DNA of 39,528 nucleotides from Comamonadaceae bacterium (lineage in GTDB: Bacteria > Pseudomonadota > Gammaproteobacteria > Burkholderiales > Burkholderiaceae_C). Shown here in pieces: positions 28,447-37,701 of this stretch. The notes under the pieces were generated by a model, which saw only the letters and a program-made list of their open reading frames with translations, was not told the DNA's origin and made no database searches. Numbering within the stretch: position 1 is the first letter of the stretch; each line of letters starts with the position of its first letter. The stretch is taken from positions 1 to 39,528 of the forward strand of contig JAUMYU010000017.1 in assembly GCA_030528485.1 (NCBI GenBank), read 5' to 3'. The translations under genes were made by a program, and so were the position numbers.

Positions 28447-29424
28447 ATGCCACACATGCCCTTGCCCACCCTGGCCGAGATCGAGGCCGCCGCCCGCATC
28501 ATTTACCGCGAATTCCCGCCCACGCCCCAATACCGCTGGGCCTTGCTGTGCGAGCGCCTGGGCGCCGAATGCTGGCTCAAGCACGAAAACCACACCCCCG
28601 TAGGCGCGTTCAAGATTCGCGGCGGGCTGACCTACTTTGCCGCCCTGCATGCGCGCGGCGCGCTGCCGCGCGAAGTCATCAGCGCCACGCGCGGCAACCA
28701 CGGCCAAAGCATCGGCTGGGCCGCCCGCGCCCACGGCGTGCCCTGCACCATCGTCGTGCCCCACGGCAACTCGGCCGAGAAAAACGCCGCCATGCGCGCA
28801 CTGGGCGTCAACCTTGTTGAATACGGCGAGGACTTCATCGCCAGCGTCGATCACGCCCAGCGCCTGGCGGCCGAGCGCGGCGCGCACATGGTGCCCAGCT
28901 TCGCGCCCGAGCTGCTCACCGGCGTGGCCACTTACTGGTGGGAATTTTTCAAAGCCGCGCCCGCGCTGGACGTGGTTTACGTCCCCATCGGCCTGGGCAG
29001 CGGCGCGTGCGCGGCCATCGCCGCCAAGCAGGCGCTGGGCCTGCCCACGCGCATCGTCGGCGTCGTCAGCCGCCACGCCACCACCTATGCCGATTCGCTG
29101 GCCGCAGGCCGCGTTGTCGAAGCAGCCGCCAGCACCCGCCTGGCCGATGGCATGGCCGTGCGCCGCGCCCACCCCGAAGGGCTGGCCATCATGCAAGCGG
29201 GGCTCGATCGCATCGTGCAAGTGAGCGACGAAGAAATCGCCGCCGCCATGCGCGCCATTTACAGCGACACCCACAACCTGGCCGAAGGCTCGGGCGCGGC
29301 CTCCTTCGCCGCCGCCATGCAAGAGCGCGACAGCCTGCGCGGCCAGCGCGTGGGCATCACCCTCACCGGGGCCAATATCGACGCAGGCGCTTTCGCCCAA
29401 GTCCTGCACGGCAGCGCCCCATGA
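28447..29424 (+). CDS. Threonine/serine dehydratase-like PLP enzyme
   Basis: This 325-residue protein belongs to the fold-type II PLP family. The Schiff-base Lys is Lys56 in HTPVGAFKIRGG, the substrate loop is SATRGNHGQS (~79-88), and the phosphate-binding Gly loop is PIGLGSGACAA. There is no ACT regulatory domain, so it resembles catabolic threonine dehydratases or hydroxyaspartate dehydratases rather than biosynthetic IlvA. The exact substrate is not readable. Repeat copies F and G flank it on both sides in the same orientation, and it separates acpS from nagZ, an unusual position. No Shine-Dalgarno precedes the ATG. Confidence 0.85.
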   Translation: MPHMPLPTLAEIEAAARIIYREFPPTPQYRWALLCERLGAECWLKHENHTPVGAFKIRGGLTYFAALHARGALPREVISATRGNHGQSIGWAARAHGVPCTIVVPHGNSAEKNAAMRALGVNLVEYGEDFIASVDHAQRLAAERGAHMVPSFAPELLTGVATYWWEFFKAAPALDVVYVPIGLGSGACAAIAAKQALGLPTRIVGVVSRHATTYADSLAAGRVVEAAASTRLADGMAVRRAHPEGLAIMQAGLDRIVQVSDEEIAAAMRAIYSDTHNLAEGSGAASFAAAMQERDSLRGQRVGITLTGANIDAGAFAQVLHGSAP

Positions 29425-29430
29425 TGCACT

Positions 29431-29510
29431 TGATTTACAAATCAAAATAAAATCTACTTTATATCCATCAAGCCAAAAACAGGCGATTTCATTTCCCTTG
29501 ATCGATAAAT
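29431..29510 (-). repeat. Intergenic AT-rich palindromic repeat, copy G
   Basis: Left TGATTTACAAATCAAAATAA, core ATCCATCAAGCCAAAAACAG, right CATTTCCCTTGATCGATAAA. Minus orientation. It fills the 88-bp junction between the dehydratase stop and the nagZ ATG and ends two bases before that ATG. Confidence 0.82.
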
Positions 29511-29512
29511 CC

Positions 29513-30646
29513 ATGCCCGCCACGCACGCCCCGCTATTCATCGACATCGCCGGCACAGAGCTGCAAGCCATCGACCGCGAGCGCCTCGCGCACCCGCTGG
29601 TGGGCGGCCTCACCCTGTTCGCGCGCAACTGGCAAGACCGCCGCCAGCTCACCAGGCTGTGCGCCGACATCAAAGCCGTACGCCGCGACCTGCTCATCTG
29701 CGTCGATCAGGAAGGCGGGCGCGTGCAACGCTTTCGCGGCGACGGCTTCACCGCCCTGCCGCCCATGCGCACGCTCGGCCAGCTCTGGCTGGAAGGCAGC
29801 CCGAGTGCGCCACGGCCTGACCCAAGCAAGCGCCCCAACGTCCCTGCTAATGAAGCCCTCCCCCCCAGCGCGCAACGTGCCATCGCCGCCGCCACCGCCT
29901 GCGGCTACGTGCTCGCCAGCGAACTGCGCGCCTGCGGCGTGGATTTGAGCTTTACCCCCGTCGTCGATCTCGACTGGGGCGGCAGCACCGTCATCGGCGA
30001 CCGCGCCTTCGCCCCCGATGCCGCCACCACCGCCCGCCTGGCCCAGGCCCTCATCCACGGCCTGCGGCAAGCGGGCATGCAGCACTGCGCCAAGCACTTC
30101 CCCGGCCACGGCTACGTGCAAGCCGATTCGCACACCGACATCCCCTACGACCAGCGTCCCCTGCCAGCCATCTTGCAAGACGACGCCGCCCCCTACGCCT
30201 GGCTACAACCGGGGCTGGCCGCCGTCATGGCCGCGCACGTCGTCTATCCCCAAGTCGATGAGCGTCCCGCCGGTTTTTCCGCCCGCTGGCTCACCGACAT
30301 CCTGCGCGGCCAGCTCGGCTTTGACGGCGCCATCTTCAGCGACGACCTCAGCATGGCCGGCGCAGGGGCGATGGCCGGGCGCAGCCTCAGCGCCACCGAA
30401 GCCGCCATCGCCGCCCTGCACGCGGGCTGCGACCTGCTGCTGCTGTGCAACCAAAGCCTGCACGGCGGCGCGGCGCTGGACGCCTGGCTCGGCGGCATGC
30501 ACACCGCCCTGCAAACCGGCCAATGGCAACCCAACCCCCAATCCGAACGCCGCCGCCAAGCCCTGCTGCCCACCCTCCCCGCTCCGGGCTGGGACGCCCT
30601 CATGCAAACGCCCGCCTACCAGCAGGCGCTGGCGCAGTTGCCATAG
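29513..30646 (+). CDS. nagZ: Beta-N-acetylhexosaminidase
   Basis: This 377-residue glycoside hydrolase family 3 enzyme removes GlcNAc from muropeptides in cytoplasmic peptidoglycan recycling. The motifs are ICVDQEGGRVQRF, KHFPGHG (residues 194-200), DSH (205-207, the mobile-loop catalytic His) and FSDDLSM with the nucleophile Asp. About 25 Pro/Ser-rich residues (roughly 93-118) are inserted after the GGRV segment relative to typical NagZ; this is a surface-loop region. The ATG at 29513 is preferred. A TTG at 29498 lies within repeat copy G and would add five residues. Confidence 0.95.
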   Translation: MPATHAPLFIDIAGTELQAIDRERLAHPLVGGLTLFARNWQDRRQLTRLCADIKAVRRDLLICVDQEGGRVQRFRGDGFTALPPMRTLGQLWLEGSPSAPRPDPSKRPNVPANEALPPSAQRAIAAATACGYVLASELRACGVDLSFTPVVDLDWGGSTVIGDRAFAPDAATTARLAQALIHGLRQAGMQHCAKHFPGHGYVQADSHTDIPYDQRPLPAILQDDAAPYAWLQPGLAAVMAAHVVYPQVDERPAGFSARWLTDILRGQLGFDGAIFSDDLSMAGAGAMAGRSLSATEAAIAALHAGCDLLLLCNQSLHGGAALDAWLGGMHTALQTGQWQPNPQSERRRQALLPTLPAPGWDALMQTPAYQQALAQLP

Positions 30647-30675
30647 CCCATCCAGCGCAGCGAACGCCGTGCACC

Positions 30676-31380
30676 TCAAAACCTCGCAGGCGACTCAAAC
30701 GCCAGCTCTTTGCCGCTGACGGGGTGGGTAAACGCCAGCTCGCGCGCGTGCAGCAGCAGGCGCGGCGCGGCGCCAAGCGATTCGCCCTGGGCGTAGAGCG
30801 GATCGCCCAGGATGACATGACCCTCGCTCTGCAAATGCACGCGCAATTGGTGGGTGCGGCCCGTTACCGGCTCCAAATCCAGCCGCGTGTGGGCGATGGG
30901 GTAGTCCGGATCGCCCGGGCGGGCGGGCAGGATGCGCCAGCGCGTCTGGCTGGGCTTGCCGTTGACGGGATCGACCACATGCAGCGGGCGGCGCTCCCAA
31001 TCGAGCGCCAGGGGCTTGTCGATCACGCCCCAGCCCTGGGCGTCGGGCTGCGCAGGCGCTGCCATCACACCCGCCACCACCGCCGTGTAGCGCTTGTGCA
31101 CGCGCCGCTGGGCAAAAGCCATCGAGAGCTGGCGATGCACTTCGGGATTGCGCGCCAGCACCAGCAGGCCAGAGGTGGACATATCCAGCCGGTGCACGAT
31201 CAGCGCATTGCGCCAGTACTGCTGCGCCCGCCAGGCCAGCGAATCGCGCTTGTGCTCGCCGCGCCCGGGCACGCTGAGCATTTCATGCGGCTTGAAAAGC
31301 ACCAGCAGGTGCTTGTCCTCATACAGCGCCTGGGGGCGGGGCAAGGCGGCGGGGAGATCGGCCAGATTCGGTTCTTCCAT
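30676..31380 (-). CDS. rluA: Dual-specificity RNA pseudouridine synthase RluA
   Basis: This 234-residue pseudouridine synthase closely follows E. coli RluA, which modifies 23S rRNA U746 and tRNA U32. It shows KPHEMLSVPGRGEHKRDSL, the catalytic Asp in VHRLDMSTSGLLVLA, the tRNA/rRNA recognition segment IDKPLALDWERRP, and GRTHQLRVHLQ. There is no S4 domain, as expected for RluA rather than RluC/D. The ATG at 31380 lacks a Shine-Dalgarno; a TTG at 31416 is an alternative. It converges with nagZ, their ends 29 bases apart. Confidence 0.9.
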   Translation of the reverse strand: MEEPNLADLPAALPRPQALYEDKHLLVLFKPHEMLSVPGRGEHKRDSLAWRAQQYWRNALIVHRLDMSTSGLLVLARNPEVHRQLSMAFAQRRVHKRYTAVVAGVMAAPAQPDAQGWGVIDKPLALDWERRPLHVVDPVNGKPSQTRWRILPARPGDPDYPIAHTRLDLEPVTGRTHQLRVHLQSEGHVILGDPLYAQGESLGAAPRLLLHARELAFTHPVSGKELAFESPARF

Positions 31381-31683
31381 CGTGTGGCAAAAGCGGGAGC
31401 AGGGGCGCGCAATCAAGCTAAATTACAATTCAATAGGAAAATAAATTGCCTTGTTTCGGCAATTCTGTATTGAAATCAAATATTCTTTGATTTGTAATTC
31501 AAGCAACACGCATCAAACAGCCCGCTATTGTGCCGCCGCTGGGCGCTCGTGCAGCGCAACGGGCTGCGGGCGGCAGGCCGCGCCCTGCGCAACGCGCGCC
31601 GATAATGGCGGGCCTTTGTCTGGCCCCCATGCGGCCGCTTTTTTTGCTCCCCCTTTTTTGTCCCCTTTTTGCCCGATCGCACC
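31381..31683. other. Divergent intergenic region rluA/recQ
   Basis: This 303-bp region contains repeat copy H (31419-31498) and a strongly pyrimidine-rich plus-strand tract at about 31638-31675 (runs of T6-T7 and C4-C5) just before recQ. Promoters for both genes should lie here, but I find no convincing -35/-10 pair. No additional gene is supported. Confidence 0.5.
31419..31498 (+). repeat. Intergenic AT-rich palindromic repeat, copy H
   Basis: Left TAAATTACAATTCAATAGG, core AAATTGCCTTGTTTCGGCAA, right TTCTTTGATTTGTAAT. Plus orientation. The core hairpin has the same sequence as the reverse complement of copy F. The six-base word TCAAGC occurs directly on both sides (31413-31418 and 31499-31504), which could be a target-site duplication. 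Confidence 0.85.
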
Positions 31684-33588
<1,905 letters not shown>

Positions 33589-33602
33589 AACACGCTGGCC
33601 CC

Positions 33603-34277
33603 ATGCAAAACACGAAAACGGAAATCCGCGACGCCTTTTGGGACACCGCCCCGTTTCTGTTTTCGGTCTTTTTCACGTTTCTGGTCATCGGCGCGCTGGC
33701 CCGGCAAAAAAACCTTGGCGGGCTGGAGGCGATTTTCTTCACAGCCTCCATGATGTCGGAGCCGTTGCAACTCACATTATTGAACGCACCGCTTGATGGC
33801 TTGACCTGGCTTGGCATTATTGCGTCTGCTTTAAGCGCCAATCTCAGATTCGTCGTCTTTACCCTGGCCATCAAGGAAAATCTCCAAGGCCCGATCCGCC
33901 GGTTTATTCCCGCCCTGATGGTAATGGCCAATGCTGCTTATATGCGCATGAGCATGCGCCAAAGCACGCAGAAAGTCACCGCCCCCTATGCCAATGCGGT
34001 TTGCTTTTCACTTTACGCAGCAGCCTTGTTGGGCACCTTCCTGGGCTATATCTCTGGCAGTTTATTGGGTGACGCTCTGAACCAGCACGCCTCGGCCGCA
34101 CTGGCCATTTTTCTTTGCGCGCAGATTGGGAAAATGTGCCGCGACAAAAAAATGCTTTATACGGCAGCCGCCGTTCTGCTACTTTGCATGGGGCAGATAT
34201 TTTTATTCAGCGCCAACCATTTGCTGATCACACTGGTTTGCGCCATAGCCATCACGCATTTATATGACCGGCGCTAA
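33603..34277 (+). CDS. AzlC-like branched-chain amino acid permease subunit
   Basis: This 224-residue membrane protein has about five to six hydrophobic segments and the AzlC pattern RDAFWDTAPFLFSVFFTFLVIG, EAIFFTASMMSEPLQ and SALSANLRFVVFTLAI. AzlC works with the small AzlD to export branched-chain or other amino acids. It starts 14 bases after recQ, and its stop overlaps the next gene, so all three may be cotranscribed. Base composition is lower in GC than recQ, hinting at a different history. The substrate is not known. Confidence 0.75.
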   Translation: MQNTKTEIRDAFWDTAPFLFSVFFTFLVIGALARQKNLGGLEAIFFTASMMSEPLQLTLLNAPLDGLTWLGIIASALSANLRFVVFTLAIKENLQGPIRRFIPALMVMANAAYMRMSMRQSTQKVTAPYANAVCFSLYAAALLGTFLGYISGSLLGDALNQHASAALAIFLCAQIGKMCRDKKMLYTAAAVLLLCMGQIFLFSANHLLITLVCAIAITHLYDRR

Positions 34278-34590
34278 CTCATTCTGGGTATATGTTGCGG
34301 CCTGCGCGGCAGTCTCCCTGTTATGCCGCCTTCTGCCACTATTGATCGACACCCATCAACTTCCGGCAGCGTGGCGGCGTTTTATCATGCGCACCGGCCA
34401 GTATGCCTCCATTATTTTGCTGACCGTCATCTTGTTCAATATCTTGAAAGATATGGACGCCCTCGAAAATCACCATGAATTATGGCTGGGCGCAGCAGTT
34501 GCGGGATTATTAACTGCATCCGGCCTCAAAACGCATTGGGCCTTTATGGCAGGCATTGGCGTTTATATGGTTTTCGGCATCATCTTTTGA
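34264..34590 (+). CDS. AzlD-like small membrane partner of AzlC
   Basis: This 108-residue protein has four hydrophobic segments (~8-25, 47-61, 70-86 and 90-107) and the AzlD-like RLLPLLI ... LPAAWRRFIMRTG pattern. Its ATG lies 14 bases inside the end of the AzlC-like gene in another frame, the usual arrangement for this transporter pair. A strong terminator follows 14 bases after the stop. Confidence 0.78.
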   Translation: MTGANSFWVYVAACAAVSLLCRLLPLLIDTHQLPAAWRRFIMRTGQYASIILLTVILFNILKDMDALENHHELWLGAAVAGLLTASGLKTHWAFMAGIGVYMVFGIIF

Positions 34591-34603
34591 AAGCCACGCA
34601 CAG

Positions 34604-34642
34604 AAAAACGGCTTGCCGATTTTCATCGGCAAGCCGTTTTTT
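34604..34642. terminator. Bidirectional terminator between azlD-like gene and tRNA-Pro
   Basis: A perfect 17-bp stem (34604-34620 with 34625-34641) containing ACGGCTTGCCGAT and a 4-nt TTTC loop. There is a T6 run on the plus strand and A5/T5 on the opposite strand. It lies between convergent units and ends the tRNA transcript just past its 3' CCA. Confidence 0.93.
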
Positions 34643-34645
34643 GAT

Positions 34646-34722
34646 TGGTCGGCGTGGCGGGATTCGAACTCGCGACCCCTTGCACCCCATGCAAGTGCGC
34701 TACCTGGCTGCGCTACACGCCG
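34646..34722 (-). tRNA. tRNA-Pro (anticodon GGG)
   Basis: The cloverleaf reads with a perfect 7-bp acceptor stem (CGGCGTG / CACGCCG), then A and an encoded CCA (34648-34646). The anticodon stem CTTGC/GCAAG encloses the loop ATGGGGT, giving GGG at 34688-34686 with G37. The T-arm contains GAGTTCGAATCCC. It reads proline CCC/CCU codons. Confidence 0.97.
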
Positions 34723-34733
34723 GAAAGCTGCGC

Positions 34734-34761
34734 ATTGTAGCCTACAAAATGGCCTCCCCAA
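34734..34761 (-). promoter_or_regulatory. Predicted promoter of tRNA-Pro
   Basis: On the minus strand TTGGGG is separated by 16 bases from TACAAT (5/6 match to -10). The -10 is 11 bases before the mature 5' end. The GC-rich stretch after it (GCGCAGC) resembles stringently controlled stable-RNA promoters. It overlaps the last codons of the merR-like gene. Confidence 0.55.
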
Positions 34762-35191
34762 CCAAAATGGCGCGAATTTTGAACAATTCGCTGCGCAAGG
34801 CGGCAAAGTCGATGGACGGCGGCTCGGTGCGGCCTTGCGGCGAAGCCTCATCGGCCAGCTCTGCGACGGGTTGCGCTGCAACCTCCTCGGGCTGCGCAAG
34901 GGGCGTGGCTTCGGCGCTGGCGGGCTGCGGCTCGGCGTGCCAGTCTTGCAGGCGCGAGCGCGCGCCGCTGATGGTGAAGCCCTGGCCGTAGAGCAGCTCG
35001 CGGATGCGGCGGATCATCAGCACTTCGTGGTGCTGGTAGTAGCGGCGGTTGCCACGTCGCTTCATGGGGCGTAGCTGGGTGAATTCTTGTTCCCAATAGC
35101 GCAGGACGTGGGGCTTGACGTCGCACAGCTCGGCGACTTCGCCAATGGTGAAGTAGCGTTTGGCGGGGATGGGGGGCAGGACGTTGTTCAT
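34742..35191 (-). CDS. MerR-family transcriptional regulator
   Basis: This 149-residue regulator has an N-terminal MerR winged-helix domain: YFTIGEVAELCDVKPHVLRYW, then RRGNRRYYQHHEVLMIRRIRELLYGQGFTI. The C-terminal half is Ala/Glu/Pro-rich, without metal-binding cysteines, so it is not a metal sensor. In many betaproteobacteria this MerR protein lies between ihfA and tRNA-Pro; the tRNA neighbour is kept here but ihfA is not upstream. The ATG at 35191 begins the conserved part and has no clear Shine-Dalgarno. A TTG at 35215 is an alternative. The target genes are unknown. Confidence 0.87.
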   Translation of the reverse strand: MNNVLPPIPAKRYFTIGEVAELCDVKPHVLRYWEQEFTQLRPMKRRGNRRYYQHHEVLMIRRIRELLYGQGFTISGARSRLQDWHAEPQPASAEATPLAQPEEVAAQPVAELADEASPQGRTEPPSIDFAALRSELFKIRAILVGEAIL

Positions 35192-35494
35192 GAACCGCAA
35201 TGACGAGGGGGTCAATGGAGAAAGAAAAACCGGCGGGCCTGCGCGCCATCGTCAGCGCCGCATGCGTGTTCGAAGGCGGCGCTTGGGGTGCCGGCGCAAA
35301 GGCGCTCCCGGGCAGGCTGGGCGCAAGGCGCGGGCATGATAGCGTCAGTCGCGGCGCTGGCCGGGCGGCCCCCGGTGTTTATGCGTGCCAATGCCACCCC
35401 TGCGCGGCTTTCTGTTGCAAGGTTGCCGTTTGAAAGCAACGGCTTGCTGTCCCGCCTGGGCCTGAGTTTTTTGTCTCCCCTTTTCTTTTCTCGC
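35192..35494. other. Divergent intergenic region merR/trmJ
   Basis: This 303-bp region has no supported gene. It contains a small inverted repeat GCCGTT/AACGGC near 35427-35445. A pyrimidine-rich plus-strand tract (TTTTTTGTCTCCCCTTTTC, 35468-35486) lies just before the trmJ start. No copy of the AT-rich repeat is present. Promoters for both genes presumably lie here. Confidence 0.5.
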
Positions 35495-36292
35495 ATGAAA
35501 ACCCGTTTCATCCTGATTCAAACCAGCCATGCCGGCAATGTGGGCGCAGTAGCGCGCGCGATGCGCACGATGGGTTTTGACGATTTGGTGCTGGTAGCGC
35601 CGCGCTGGCCCGATGTGTTGCGCATGCCCGAGGCGATCGAGCGCGCCAGCGGGGCCACGGATGTACTGGCGGCGGCGCGCGTGGTGCCGCGGCTGGAGGA
35701 TGCGCTCGATGGCGTGCAGCACCTGTGCGCCACGGCGATGGTGGCGCGCGATTTTGGCCCGCCCACTTGCACGCCGCGCACGCATTTCACGCAGTTGATG
35801 GCGCAGGCCAGGGCGGACGAGGCGGGCCTGCCTTCGGTGGCGTTTTTGTTTGGCAGCGAACGCTACGGCATGCGCAATGAGGATGTGTACCGCTGCCATG
35901 TGGCGTTGCAAATCCCCAGCGATCCGGCGTTTGGCTCGCTGAACCTGGCAGCGGCCGTGCAAGTCATTGCCTACGAATGGCGGCTGTGCCTGGATGCGCT
36001 GGGCCTGGCGCCGTATGCGCCCCAGGGCGATGCGGGCGGGGTTGCAAACGCGCTGACTGGCGCGGACACGCCCGCCGATGCGGCCACGGTGGCAGCGATG
36101 CTGGCGCATTGGCGCCAGGGCCTGGAGGCCATTGGCTATCTGGACCCGCAAGCGCCCAAAAAGCTGATGCCGCGTTTGCAGCAGTTGTTCAACCGCGCCC
36201 GGCCCACGCCGCAGGAGATTCACATCCTGCGCGGCATTGCCAAGTCCATGCTGTACACGGCGCAGCAGGCGCACAAGGGGGATGGGGCGTAG
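35495..36292 (+). CDS. trmJ: tRNA (cytidine/uridine-32-2'-O)-methyltransferase TrmJ
   Basis: This 265-residue SPOUT methyltransferase methylates the ribose of residue 32 in tRNA. TRFILIQTSHAGNVGAVARA opens the fold. The SAM-binding knot appears in AFLFGSERYGMRNEDVYRCH and IPSDPAFGSLNLAAAVQVIAYE. The C-terminal region (LFNRARPTPQEIHILRGIAK) is the TrmJ-type dimerisation tail. The ATG at 35495 fits the family start; a longer frame upstream is not conserved. No Shine-Dalgarno is visible, only a pyrimidine tract. Confidence 0.92.
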   Translation: MKTRFILIQTSHAGNVGAVARAMRTMGFDDLVLVAPRWPDVLRMPEAIERASGATDVLAAARVVPRLEDALDGVQHLCATAMVARDFGPPTCTPRTHFTQLMAQARADEAGLPSVAFLFGSERYGMRNEDVYRCHVALQIPSDPAFGSLNLAAAVQVIAYEWRLCLDALGLAPYAPQGDAGGVANALTGADTPADAATVAAMLAHWRQGLEAIGYLDPQAPKKLMPRLQQLFNRARPTPQEIHILRGIAKSMLYTAQQAHKGDGA

Positions 36293-36312
36293 GCCGACGC
36301 CTGCGCATGATG

Positions 36313-36397
36313 ATTTTTTACAGATCAAAAAGATAAAAAATCACTCCATTTCGGCATGATACTCAATGCATCGAGTTTCCATTGAAATGGAATTTCA
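36313..36397 (+). repeat. Intergenic AT-rich palindromic repeat, copy I1
   Basis: Left TTTTTTACAGATCAAAAAGAT, core CATTTCGGCATGATACTCAA, right TTTCCATTGAAATGGAATTTC. Plus orientation. It is the first of a tandem pair between trmJ and the convergent yigZ-like gene. Confidence 0.72.
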
Positions 36398-36405
36398 CAA
36401 AACAA

Positions 36406-36484
36406 CAATTAACCATTCAAAGGATAAAAAACACCCTTGTTTCGGCAAGCCCAGCCTTCAGCCGCATTGCCTTTGAACTGCAAT
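36406..36484 (+). repeat. Intergenic AT-rich palindromic repeat, copy I2
   Basis: Left CAATTAACCATTCAAAGGAT, core CCCTTGTTTCGGCAAG, right a diverged GCCTTTGAACTGCAAT. Plus orientation. It ends three bases before the yigZ-like stop codon on the minus strand. Confidence 0.7.
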
Positions 36485-36487
36485 GCG

Positions 36488-37075
36488 TCACAACTCCAAC
36501 CACTGCACGCTGCCTTGCGTGGCGTCGTTGATGGCTTGCTGCAAAGCGGCGGCTTCGCTTTCGCGCACGCTGGCCTGCATGCGCACCCGCGCGCCGTGGG
36601 CGGTTTCAAGCAGGCTGGCCTGGCGCTGCTCCAGCAGGCGGCGCACCAGCCCTTCTTGCGCGTAATCGACGGCAAAAGCCAGCGTCACCACCGCTTGCAG
36701 TTCGATTTTTTCGGCGTGCAACAGGGCCTGGGCCACGGTGTCGGTGTAGGCGCGCACCAGCCCGCCCGCGCCCAGCTTCACACCGCCGAAATAGCGCACC
36801 ACGGTGGCCAGCACGCCTTCCAGATGCTGATGGCGCAACACCTCCAGCATGGGGCGACCGGCCGTGCCCGCTGGCTCGCCATCGTCCACCGCCGCCGACT
36901 CGCCCCCGGCCATCAAGGCCCAGCACACGTGGCGCGCCTGCGGGTGCTGCTGCCACAGCTCGGCCACGATGCTTTGCGCCTGGCTGCGGCCGCTGACGGG
37001 CTGCACACAGCCAATGAAGCGGCTTTTCTTGATGACGATTTCGCTATGAACGGGGCTTTTGAGAGTCTGGCGCAT
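36488..37075 (-). CDS. yigZ: YigZ/IMPACT family protein
   Basis: This 195-residue protein belongs to the UPF0029/Impact family, shown by DDGEPAGTAGRPMLEVL and ATVVRYFGGVKLGAGGLVRAY in the N-terminal domain. A C-terminal DUF1949-like alpha/beta domain follows. Members are linked to translation or stress regulation, but the biochemical role in bacteria is not settled. The ATG at 37075 starts MRQTLKSPVHSEI; the Shine-Dalgarno is weak. It follows the GNAT gene by 65 bases in the same direction. Confidence 0.9.
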   Translation of the reverse strand: MRQTLKSPVHSEIVIKKSRFIGCVQPVSGRSQAQSIVAELWQQHPQARHVCWALMAGGESAAVDDGEPAGTAGRPMLEVLRHQHLEGVLATVVRYFGGVKLGAGGLVRAYTDTVAQALLHAEKIELQAVVTLAFAVDYAQEGLVRRLLEQRQASLLETAHGARVRMQASVRESEAAALQQAINDATQGSVQWLEL

Positions 37076-37140
37076 GGCGGTGGCAAAAGATCATCGAGCG
37101 TTCGGATACGGGCAACAGGGCGGGCAGCAAGGCGCGCCGC

Positions 37141-37701
37141 TCAATGCCCGCGCAACGGCCCCAACGCCCGCGTGAGGTAGCGCGCGCCCGCGCCATAGCC
37201 GCCGAGCTTGTGCGCCATGCCGGGCAAGCTGCGCGCGGGTTCGGCGTAGCCTTGTTTTTGCCAATACCCCACGGCGCTCTCCAGCGCCACCAAGGCGGCC
37301 TGACGCAAGCCCACGGCCTGCGCGTGCGCGGCAGCGGTGCGGTACAGCGCCTGGCCCACGCCCAAACCTTGGCAGTGGGCAGCCACGGCGCAATCGTGCA
37401 AAAACCAGGTGGTCGCGGGGCTGGGCAAGGTGTGCAAAGGGGCGTTGAGCGCGGGCGGCAGGCCATCCGCCCAGGGGTAGGCGATGAGGTAGCCCAGCAG
37501 GGACGCGCTGGCGGGTGCAAAGGCGGGCGCGCTGGCGGGCCGCGCCACCCAGCAAGTGCTGGGCGAGAGGGCCAAACGGTTGCGGAAAAACGCCGCATCT
37601 TCCAGCAAATGGGCGGGGTAGGCGCTGGCTTGCACGGCCAGCGCCTGGGCGATGTCGCTCAGGTGCATGGGGGTGATGGCGTAAGCGGGTTGGGCCTTCA
37701 T
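37141..37701 (-). CDS. GNAT family N-acetyltransferase
   Basis: This 186-residue protein has the GNAT acetyl-CoA motif A (HDCAVAAHCQGLGVGQALYRTA, with the Q-x-x-G-x-G type pyrophosphate loop) and motif B (ALVALESAVGYWQKQGY). The start ATG at 37701 overlaps the EamA stop (ATGA), so the two genes are translationally coupled. The substrate is unknown. The pairing with a metabolite exporter suggests they handle a common small molecule. Confidence 0.83.
   Translation of the reverse strand: MKAQPAYAITPMHLSDIAQALAVQASAYPAHLLEDAAFFRNRLALSPSTCWVARPASAPAFAPASASLLGYLIAYPWADGLPPALNAPLHTLPSPATTWFLHDCAVAAHCQGLGVGQALYRTAAAHAQAVGLRQAALVALESAVGYWQKQGYAEPARSLPGMAHKLGGYGAGARYLTRALGPLRGH

Noticed and set aside
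28408-29697. Minus-strand open frame of 429 codons
   Set aside because: It is antisense to the threonine-dehydratase-like gene, which has intact PLP motifs.
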